Shown here piece by piece: positions 8,744 to 20,700 of a stretch of DNA of 61,031 nucleotides. A program made the position numbers and the translations under genes. The stretch is from positions 1 to 61,031 of the forward strand of contig JALZUQ010000032.1 in the NCBI GenBank assembly GCA_023301465.1, given 5' to 3'. Source of the DNA: Oligoflexales bacterium. Its GTDB lineage: Bacteria; Bdellovibrionota_B; Oligoflexia; Oligoflexales; JALZUQ01. The number at the start of each line of letters is the position of its first letter. The stretch's first letter is position 1. A model generated the notes under the pieces. That model had not been told where the DNA came from. It saw nothing but the letters and a program-made list of their open reading frames with translations, and searched no databases.

Positions 8744-11700
8744 TTAAAATGGGTTCTCAGTCCCTAAAGTTGGAACCGATGCTGGATGTTGATAAACCCT
8801 TGCAGAAACAGGTCCAAATTTAGTGGTTTCATCTTGGCTTGTATATTCATAGTAAACAAAGAATGGTTTATCAGATGTGATTTTTGTTCCTGCACTAAAA
8901 GAAATTGTATTTGCGGTAGATCCAAAATAAAGTTTCGCAACTTTTGCCCCACCAAGAACTGTGGTTCCAGAAATAGGAGCTGGTGATCCATCAGGATCTG
9001 TCACCGTGATGACCTGACCGTCTTCAGTACTCGCAACAGAAAGATACTGAGATTCCGTTGGTATCAAGTACTCATTATCAAGGTGTCTTTTTGGAAGAAA
9101 CGTAAAACTCTCACCACCATCACCATCAGCTTGAGTGATAGCAATGACTGGTTTATCTGACTCAATGTATGCACTAACTCCATTACCTTGAGTACCACTT
9201 TCATACCCGATTCTTTCACCTTTATCTGTATCACATGATTCTGATGTATTATCAGAATAGAAGATTGTACAAGTAGTTGCATCCTCCGTACCGGTAATCC
9301 AGATCCTACCTCCAGTAATACCAATCAACTCGGTATCTGCATCTACCAAAACAGTAGAATCTCCAACTCCACCATAATACATCCCTACAACAGGTAAAGT
9401 TGCGTCAACAATAGCAACATCGTGATTTGGAGTATAATCAATCGTAATAGGATTTTTCGAATTCACAACATCTGTTGTGGTATCTTGGAGTACACCTGTA
9501 GCATTATAATAGTTAATTGTAATCGTTGAAGCACTATCATTAGGATTATATAGATGCCAATGCCTTGGGGTATAACGGTTATCTGAATAACCAAACTTGG
9601 TTCCAGCCAAAGTTAAAGGAATAATCTCTTCAAACCCAGACGCATTATCAATCCTACCAGTGATCGGACCATTTGCTTGAACAATACCCTCAGCCGGATT
9701 GCTCAGTGAACTCAACGTCTCAGCAGTTAGTGTCAAGTTCTCTATCCCAGACCCTGTCGTAATGGGGATATTGACTTCGTTATTAGACGTATACGATTCG
9801 AATAAAAAATTATTACCTGAACTTCGAGGCTGGAAATACAAATCTTGCAAACTATCACTTGTTAACATCGCTAATTTATCTGATTGTCCGGTTAAGTTTG
9901 TGTTCCCATAGTACATGCAAAACTCATTCGTACCTGCCGCTTTAACCTGAACCCAGAAAGTTGAAGTTCCTGATGGATCCCAAACTTGAGTATAAAAGTC
10001 GAGTTTGACATTAGCATTATCATAAAAACTAATATCGTCTCCTGTTGCAGAAATGTTGGCATAATCACTCGGCATAGAAAGCTCAACTTTTACTTGGTAA
10101 CCTGCATCAATGGCTACTGGAGCTAAGGTAATACAGCGTTCAAACCCACCCGGAAAGCCTTCACCCGTGATACTACGATCTGAGTTTTGGGTTCCAATCC
10201 CATCAAAATAACTAAAATCAATGGTATCCGACTCGACTCCAAATAATTCAGGGGTGTAAGTCACCACTATCGTACAGTTTGCACCAGGTGCTATCGTTGT
10301 TCCACAGGTACCTCCTGCACCCGGGAAACTACTACCTTTAAATGCATATGGGGCAGCCAAACCAACTTCAGAGATTGTAGTTGCATCAAATCCACCCGTA
10401 TTGGAAACCGTGAATGTCTTATCATTTTCTGAGGCGATCAAAAGCCTACCATAATCAAAGGTTGGACCATCGCTAATTTCTAAAACCGCAACTTCAATTG
10501 CCTCTCCAGTGAGATCTCTCGTGGTCGTTTGTGTTTGAAAACCATCAGAGAAACTCAGCTCTATAGTTTCTGTAAAAACACCTGCCGCAGCCGAGTTGAA
10601 ATCAACCACAATCGCACAAGTCGAACCAACTGCTAAAGTTGTTCCACAATCGCCGCCAGTCCCCGGGTAACTACCGCCTAAATATTGGTAAGGTACCGTA
10701 AGAGTGTTGCTAGCAATTGCTGTTGCGTCAACGTCACCACCTTGAGTCACTGTAAATGTTTTACTATTTCCCACATCAGTACCGTTAAGCCCGTAGTCAT
10801 AAATCGCCGCATCAGAAATTGTTAAAGTCGCTGGAGATTGGCCATTACCTTCTATATTTCTTGTTGCTTGTTGAACCGTCAAACCATCGTTATAATTTAT
10901 TTCAATTGTGTCGAAATGAGGTCCTGTCGACTGCGGAATAAACTCGACGACAACTGAACAACTTGTGTTATTCCCAGCTAGAGTCGCCCCACAAGTACCG
11001 CCAGTTCCCGGATAACTTCCACCTAAAAAAGCATAGTGTAAGTTTAACCCAACACCAGTCATTGTTTTTGCTTCAAACCCACCAGAATTTGTCACAGTAA
11101 AAGTATGGGCATTTGATACCTGAAGAACACTATCGCCAAAATCATAACTTGGACTTTCAGATATAGTGATCAAAGCAGCTGACTCACCTACGCCCTCTAA
11201 ACCTCTGTCTGCAGTTAATGTTGAACTACCGTCGCTGTAGTCTAGACTAACAGTATCTGTAAAAGTACCGCTTGTAGAAGGTGTGAAGGTTACTACGATG
11301 GTACAAGAAGCACCCGCTCCTAAGTTTCCACCGCAAGTACCACCAGATCCCGGATAACTTCCACCCCTAAATGCAAACGGTGCAGCTAAACCATAGCCTG
11401 AAATAGTTTCTGCAACAAAGCCACCGACATTTGTCACCGTTAAAATTTGTTCACTCGTATCCGTATTAACAACATCACCAAAATTAAAAGTTGGAGCATT
11501 GCTTATTTCAAGCTGTGCTACGGGAACACCATTACCAATAAAAATACGGTCAGCAGTTGCGTTAGCAACACCGTCATCATAACTTACTTCTAAGACATCC
11601 GAAAAACCACCGACGGTAACAGGAGCAAATTCAACCACAACATCACATGTTGCATTGATTGCAAGTTCTCCTCCACAGTCGCCTCCTGTTCCTGGATAGG

Positions 11701-14700
11701 TTCCACCTTTAAAGTTAAAATTACCGGAAAGACCCTCACCATTCATGGATGTTGCGTCGGTTCCACCAGTGTTTGTTAAGGTTAGAACGACATCTGAAGT
11801 TTGATTGATGACAATATTTGAAAAATCATGGAATGGACCATTTGAGATTTCAACCAATGCAGGGCTCGTAGAAATTCCTTGAACTGCCCTTAAAGATGAC
11901 TGGGTTGTCACCCCATCGTTAAAACTTATTTCGATGGAATCACTAAAAGTGCCTGTGTTGGTTGGAGCGAAAACGACATCAATGAAGCAAGATGCTCCTA
12001 CCGCAAGGGTCACACCACAGTCTCCCGCAGTTCCCGGAAAGACTCCTCCTCCAAAACGAAATGGAATACCAAGACCTATGTCAGAGATTGCCGTTGCATC
12101 AACACCACCTGTGTTAGTTAGTGTAAATACTTTAGATGAAACAGATCCATTCGAAACAGATCCGTAATCATAGACAGGGCCATCGCTTATACTAATTGCT
12201 GCAGGATTTGCCCCTGTACCTTGTAAGTCACGAGTTGCTTGAGCACTTGCTGCACCATCGTTATAATCTAGGGTTAGTGTTTGAGTTGCAAGACCAGATG
12301 CACTCGGAGCAAACCTTACTACTAAAGAACATGATGCACCTGCATTAAGAACGACACCACAATCTCCGCCTGTTCCTGGATAATTACCGCCCGTAAAAAA
12401 GATTGGAGCTGTTAGTGCAGCAGCTGATAATGTCGTGGCATTATTTTCACCGCTGTTTGTCACCGTTAAAACTGCATCTACAAAAGCACCCGTTGCAATG
12501 GTGCCAAAATCATGTGTCGGGGCACTTGAAACCTCTAAGAGAGCAGCAGTTCCTGAATCACCACGAATGACACGTGAAATATTTTGCATGGTTGCACCGT
12601 CATTGTATGCAAGTTGTACTTGAGAAAAATCACTAGCTGATGCAGTTGGAGCATACTCTACTTCTAGCGTACAAGTTGCACCAACAGCTAAGACCGCAGC
12701 ACAATCTCCGTTTGTTCCCGGAAAACTTCCACCGACATATTGAAATGGAGCCGCAACTCCCGTCTCAGCCAATTCAGTCGCATCTACCCCACCAGTATGT
12801 GTAATCGTGAAAATTTGCGATTTTGTTGTACCGTTGACGATTCTTCCATAATCGAAGAATGGTCCTTGGTCTATGCTAAGAACAGCCGGATCAGCACCCG
12901 TACCTTTTACGTTTCTCGTAAGAGACTGAGTTGCTAAACCGTCTGAATAGCTTACATTGATAGTACTATTACTTAAACCATTTGATGTTGGATTAAATGT
13001 TACGACAACATTACAAGAGACTCCTCCCGCTAAGCTCGCACCACAACTTCCGCCTACTCCCGGAAACGCCCCTCCTTTAAATCCAAAAGGAGCACTTAAA
13101 CCCGCACCACTTAAATTAGATGCAACGGTTTGACCAGAGTTTGTTAAAACAAAAATTTGATCTATTGCAGAAGATGTCGCTTGTATTCCATAATCAAATT
13201 CTGGATCCTGATCAATTGCTAGTACAGCAACGGTATTTGCTGTACCTTGGATGGCCAAAGACTCTGTTCGAGCGTTAACTCCATTATTGTATGACAAATC
13301 AAAGGTATCTACTTGTGTTCCAGAAGCTGAGGGTGAATACTCTATTTCTACGAAACAACTCTGAGATTCGACAATAGTAGTTCCACAGGTACCGTTTGTA
13401 CCCGGAAATGCACCACCTGTATAAACAAAGTCTGGACCTGCTAAGGTTGGCACAACGGATTTGGCGTCACTTCCACCGACATTTGAAACGGTGAAAACTT
13501 TTGTATCGCTTTGAGATAAAATCAGTGCACCAAAATCAAAAGTCGGCCCGTTTGAAATCACTAACGAAGCAGGATCATGTCCATCCCCAAGCATAAATCT
13601 CGTAATTTGCTGAGTCGCAACTCCGTCATCATAATCTACTGTTAAAATATTTGAGTAACTATCATCTGCAGTAGGTACAAATTCTAAATCAAGAATACAT
13701 GATGCTCCCACAGCTAGAGTTGTTGTACAATCACCGGTAGTTCCCGGGAATATACCTCCAGCATATTCAAATGAAGGCGACAATGCAGAGTAAACCAAGT
13801 TACTTGCAATGAAAGCACCTGAATTCGTTACCGTGAGCTGTGCATTAGCAGAGAGACCAACCGTTACATCACCAAAATCTAATGTTGGTGCGTTACTAAA
13901 CGACAATAAAGCTCGACTAGACGCTAAGCCAGTTAACGGTCTTGTAGTTCCAGCTAAGCCAACCCCTGACGCGTAGTCTAGAACGATTTCGTCTGTGAAT
14001 GTTCCTGCTGCTGTTGGTCTAAAGCTAACTTCTACCAAACATGCTCCACCACCTACTAGGCTGGATCCACAATCACCGTTTGTTCCCGGGAAAGCACCAC
14101 CTGTAAACAAGTAAGGTAAACCCGTCAAACTCGAAATCATTCCTGTTGCAGTAAATTCACCATTATTCGTTACAGTAAATAACTTACTCGTCACCCCACC
14201 GACTGCCGTATTACCAAAATCATAGGTTACTGCATCAGAAATTTCTAAATCAGCAGGTGTCTGAGCAATTGCCGTTAGCGGACGAAGTGAATTGGTTATG
14301 GTAAGTCCATTATCATAACTTAGGTCAATGTCTGTCGTCAGAGTACCCGACGCAGTTGGTTCAAACTCTACGATTAAAGTACAAGTAGAACCGCTTACAA
14401 GTTGTGCGTTACAACTACCGCCCGTTCCCGGATATGTACCGCCGACATATTGGTAGTCACTCCCTAAACTCACACCACTGATGGATGTTGCTTCAATTCC
14501 ACCAGTATTTGAAACCGTAAAAGATTTTGAAGGTTTGCTACCAACCGCAACATTGCCAAAATCATATGTAGGACCATCAGATATTTCTAGAACAGCAATA
14601 CTCGAACCGTCACCAGTGACAGGCCTAGATGCCGTCACTGAACTAGTACCGTCATTATATGTGATATCAAAGGTTCCGGTGTAGTTAATAGAGTTTGTTG

Positions 14701-17700
14701 GCAAAAAGTCTACTACAACCGTACAAGTTCCCGCTGGAGGAAGACTCGCTCCACAAGTTCCGCCCGCCCCCGGGTAAGAACCACCAGAAAACTCAAATGC
14801 ACCTATTAAACCAGACCCAACCATGGATGACGCTGAGAGTCCGTTCGCATTACTAACCGTAAAAGTATAAGAAGTTATTGAACCCACCGCCCTCAGACCG
14901 TAGTCATAAGTCACTGCATCAGAAATCGTTAAGACTGCTGGAGGTTGTGAGGTGCCTTCTACATCTCTTGACACGGACTGGGTTACAGTACCATCAAAGT
15001 AATCAATTTGAATACTATCTGAGAGAAAACCTGTTGCCGTTGGGACAAAACTTACAACAATATCACAACTTGAAGACGCTGCAAGTGTGACCCCACAATC
15101 TCCACCTGTTCCCGGATAAGTTCCACCAGAAAACTCGAAACCAGATGATAGTAACCCAGTATCAGTTAAAGCTGTTGCTTCAAACTCTCCCGAGTTAGAC
15201 ACCGTCAAAGTATAATCCGTGGTCGTCCCAAAACCTACAGTACTAAAATCATATTTTGGGCTTTCATTAATAGATAGTACAGCTGGAGTTGCACCAGTCC
15301 CCATTAAATCAGAACTGACACTCACAACACTAGCACCGTTATTGTAATCTATCGAAACAAGTTCATTTGAAACTATAGAAGATGAAGGCGTATACTCAAC
15401 TGCAATACTACATGAAGCACTTACTGCTAAACTACTAACACAAGAACCCCCAATTCCCGGATAACTTCCACCTAAATATGAAAATGGAGCTGCAAGAGCG
15501 ACAGAACTTAATGCTGTTGCATTAGAACCACCGTTATTTGTTATCGTAAGCAAACTAACTTGGTTTGAAGCAATAGCAGTGATACCAAAATCAAATGAAG
15601 ATCCATGAGAAAACACAAGATTAGCAGGTGCATCTGCTGCACCATCTAAAACCATACTTTCTGTTTGTGTGTTTGCACCATCTTGATAACCAAGGTCAAG
15701 AGTACCTGTATGAACCGCTGAGTTTGTTGGAGCATACTCTAATATAATCGTACAACTTGACGTTGCCGGTAATACCGCCGCACAAGTTCCACCGCTACCC
15801 GGATAAGCTCCTCCAAAGTAATTGAATGGAGCAGCTAAACCTAACCCCGCAATGGAAGTTGCTTTTGCACCACCAGAGTTACTCACTAAAAGAGTAAAAG
15901 TATTCGAAGACCCTTGAGCAACAGTGCCAAAATCATATGGGCTGACTGGAGATAAGACCAACAATGCAGGGTTTAATGCCGTTGCTACAATAAATCTTGA
16001 TGCCGTTTGAGTTGAACCGCTATCATCGTAACTGATACTTAAATTCCCATTATCAGACTGAGGAGCTAAAGGGTCGTAACTCAACATAACACTACAAGAA
16101 GCTGCTGGTGCAAGAGTGCTACCACATGTGCCACCAGTACCGGGATAACTACCACCTAAAAAACTAAAATGGCCAGTGATGTTTCCATTTTCTGCAATAG
16201 AAGTTGCATCGACCCCACCGTTATTAGTAAACGTAAATGCTTTTTGTGTAGAAGATCCGATTGCATTTGCACCAAAATCAAAAATTGGCCCATCTGAAAT
16301 TTCAATAAGAGCTGGCCCTACACCTTCACCTTCAAGTGTGCGTGTCACAGACTGAATCGCTAAACCATCATAGAAACTAAGCTCAACATCGTCACTAAAG
16401 TTGCCTGTCGCAATAGGAGAAAAATCTACTACTATTGTACAACTTGCAGCACCTGCAAGTTTTGCAGCACACGTTCCCCCTGATCCCGGAAACGAACCAC
16501 CAAAAAAACTGAAAGGTGCAATTAAGCCAGTACCAGATAAAGAGCTAGCCTCAAACTCACCGTTATTTGTAACTGTCAAAATTTTTGAGGTCAATGAGCC
16601 AGTTCCATTAGGGCCAAAGTCATAACTTGGGCTATCAGAAACTACTAAGTCTGCAACGGTTTGAGCTGTTCCGGAAATCGGTAGCACAATACTTTGAGTA
16701 TTTGTGCCATTATTATAGCCTATCGTTAAATTTCCAGAGTTAGGCCCTGAAGCCGTCGGTGCATACTCAACCTCTAAAATACAATTTGAACCGTTAGGCA
16801 ATAAAGCCTTGCAAGTTCCAGAAGTTCCCGGAAAAACCCCACCTGTAAACACAAATGGTGCTACTAGGGTTGATTCTAAAATTGCAGTAGCATCAATCCC
16901 ACCGTTATTTGTTAATGTAAAAGTTTGTGTTTGCACACTCCCAACAGCATGCACACCATAGTCAAAAGACGGTGTTTGAGATAAGACTAAGTTAGCCGGT
17001 TGGGTTCCTGTTCCACTTAAAACCATACTTGGGTTTTCAAGTCCTGCACCACTTTGATAACTCACCTCTAAAGAACTCACTTGAGTTCCAGATACAGTTG
17101 GAGAAAAATCCACAATGACCGTACAAGTAGCTGCAGCCGCTAAAGCAGCACCACAATCTGCACCCGTTCCCGGGTATGCACCACCTAAAAATTGGTAAGG
17201 AGCAATTAACGCGACTGGTGTTATTGCTGTTGCTGCTGTTTGACCACTATTTGTTAAAGTGATGGTCCTTGTATTTGAGGAACCAATACTTCTTGCCCCA
17301 AAATCATAGCTTGGAGCATCAGAATATTGAATATTTGCAGGTGTTAAAGCGTTTGCTTCAAGAGTAATAGAAACGTTTGCAGCACTGACTGCGTTTTGAT
17401 AGTTAACTTGCAACGCTGAAGTTGCAGCACCTACAACAGATGGCACAAAGTCTACCTCGACAGTACAAGTTGCACCAGCATTGAGTGTCGTTCCACAATC
17501 ACCGGAAGTCCCCGGATAAACTCCAGAAGAAAAACCAAACCCTGAACTAAATGCCGGGACTGTCACCGAGGTTGCTGCTGCACCGCCAGTATTGGTAATC
17601 GTAAAAACTCTTTTTCCAAGACCACCGATAGAAACATCACCATAATCATAAGTTGGTGAATCAGAAATTTGCAGATTAGCAGCAACTGCTCCCAAGCCTT

Positions 17701-20700
17701 CCACATTTCTTAAAGAAGAAACTAATCCTGAACCATTATTGTATTCAAACTCAATGGTATCTGATTCCGCAATTGCAGCTGTAGGTATAAAGTCTATAAC
17801 AACCGTACAGTTTGAACCCCCAGCAATCGTTGTTGCACAAGTTCCTCCTGTTCCCGGAAATGCCCCACCTGCAAATGCAAATGGAGTTGCTAAACCGATT
17901 TCGCTGACAGCGGTTGCATCACCACTACCTGAGTTTGTCAGTGTAAATACCTTAGGCTCTACAGCACCAATGCCAACGATTCCATAGTCAAATACCGCAC
18001 CATCTGAAATTTCAATATTTGCAGGTGTTTCACCTTCACCAAGAAGATCTCTTGAAACAGACTGACTTGTAGCTCCATCATTATATTGAAAAACGAGAGA
18101 ATCATTAAAGCTACCAATAGAAGATGGATTAAACTCAACCTCCACTAAACAGGAAGCAGACCCAGCAAGAGTAGATCCGCAATCTCCTCCAGTTCCCGGA
18201 AATGCACCACCTGTAAATTGATAAGGACTTGCCAAACCAGTTCCAATAAGACTAGTTGCATCTGAATCACCATTGTTAGTAACCGTAAATAGTTTTGTTA
18301 AAGCATTACCTATCGTTGTAAGTCCAAAATCATGACTCGGAGCATCTGAGACACTTAGACTTGCAGGAGTACTTGCATTACCAGCAACATCTCTTGTCGA
18401 ACTTGCTGCTGCCGAACCATTTTGATAATTAATAGTAAGAGTATCTGTAAAACTTCCTGATGCTGTAGGACTAAAATCCACATTGATAGTACATGAAGAA
18501 CCTGAAGTAATTACCACACCACAAGATCCACCTGTCCCCGGATAACTTCCTCCAACAAAGACAAAAGGTGCTGTTAAAGTTGCAGCGTTTACACCACTTG
18601 CAGAAAAACCACCCGTATTTGTCAAAGTAAATGTTTTCGAAGTAACTGATCCTGTTGATGTATCTGCATAACTATAGACTGAAGGACCGTCAGAAATTTC
18701 GATGTTCGCATTTGTTTTACCGTCACCGGTGATAATTCGATTAACACTAGATGTGAGTGCACCATTGTCGTAAGTGAGCATGAGTTGACTCACAAAAGAA
18801 TTTTGAACACTTGGATTAAAACCAACCTCTAGAGCACAGGATGCACTGGCAGCTAAAACAGTTCCACAATCGCCATTTGTTCCCGGATAACTCCCGCCAA
18901 CGTAGGAATAAGGAGTTGCTAACGCAGCAGAACTAATAACCGTCGCCGGGATCGCACCATTATTAGTTACCGTAAAAATATGTTGAAGTGAAATATTTAA
19001 AGGTGTTTCACCATAGGCATAAAAAGGCATTTCACTGATTTCAAGAACGGCTGGGCTTCCTGACGCACCTTGAATTGAGCGTGTACTCGTGTTTGCAGCA
19101 ACACCATCTTGATAATTCACAGTGATAGTTTCGTTATTACTTCCTGTTGCCACAGGGGTATATTCAATAATCACCGTACAAGAAGCAGATGCTGCTAAGG
19201 TGTTTCCACATGTCCCACCTACTCCGGGGTAAGAGAGACCTAAAAATCTAAAAGAATTTGCAAGTGCTACCGTTGACAAACTAGTCGCATCGATACCACC
19301 ACTATTTGTTAGGGTAAATGTTTTACTGGTCACTGAACCATTTGCTCTTAAACCAAAATCAAATGTCGGAGCATCAGAAATTTCAATGAGAGCGGGGTCT
19401 TTGCTTTCCGCTTCTATATCTCTAGAAGCAACTCGGTTAATTGCACCATCAAAATAGTTCAATGTGAGGGTGTCAGAAAAAGTTGATACGGTTGTTGGTG
19501 CAAACTCAACCACAAGCTGACAAACTGCTGATGGGTTCAAAGTCGCTCCACACGTACCACCAGTACCCGGATAAGCACCACCTAGAAACCTGATATTACC
19601 GTTTAATGACGCCATATTGATAGCCGTTGCAGGAGAAGCTGCAGAGTTACTAACCGAAAATGTATGCGTAGTTGTGGAACCAACCGCGATTTCATCAAAA
19701 GTGTATGTCAATCCATCTGAAATCATTAAAATTGCTGGAGCGTTCGCCGTTCCTTGCAAAGAAATACTAACACTTTGAGTCGTTGTTCCATTGTCGTATT
19801 CCACTTCAAGAGGCTTGCTTTCAAAACCTGTACTCGTGGGAACGTACTCAATATCTAAAGTACAATTGGTGCTGGGCGTTAACGCTGCACTACAACTACC
19901 ACCCGTTCCCGGAAAGCTTCCGCCTTTATAACGAAACGGAGAAGAAAGACTAACGTCTGTAATACTTGTTGCGTCCATTCCACCTGCACTATGACTTAAA
20001 GTAATAGTTTTTGAATTAATAGACCCAAAAGCAACATTTCCAAAATCATAGGTAGGACCATCTGATAAAGTTAAAACAGCAGGAACTTCACTAGAACCTT
20101 CAATATTTCCGGATGTTGTTTGAGTTGCAACTCCATCATTGTAATTTAAATCAATTGCATCCGTATGTATACCTGCTGCAGTTGGTGAAAAATCAACCCT
20201 AATCGTACACTGTGCACCCACTAAAAGTGAACTGGCACAACTCGCACCAGAACCCGGAAAGACTCCACCAGTTACTGCAAAAGGAGCTGCCAAACCACTA
20301 ATATTAAGAGCGGTTGCAGTCGTTCCACCAGTGTTTTCTACTGTAAAAAATTGAGACTCAGTAGATCCATTTCCAAATAAACCGTATTGAAATAAAGGTG
20401 ATTCTGTAATCGTTAAAACAGCAGGATTTACTCCTTCACCATCAATGATTCGTGATGCCGTCATGTTATTGGTACCATCAAAGTAACTAAGATCTAATGC
20501 ATCTATTTCTAGGCCTGTAGCACTAGGAGTATAGGAAACCACCACCATACAAGACGCTGAAGGTGCTAATGTTGCTCCACAATCCCCACCTGTTCCGGGG
20601 TAAGCTCCACCAACAAAGCTATAATCTCCAGACAATCCACCAACCGCCATAGATGAAGCAGTAAAATTCCCACCATTAATAATCGTAAATGTTTTAGTAC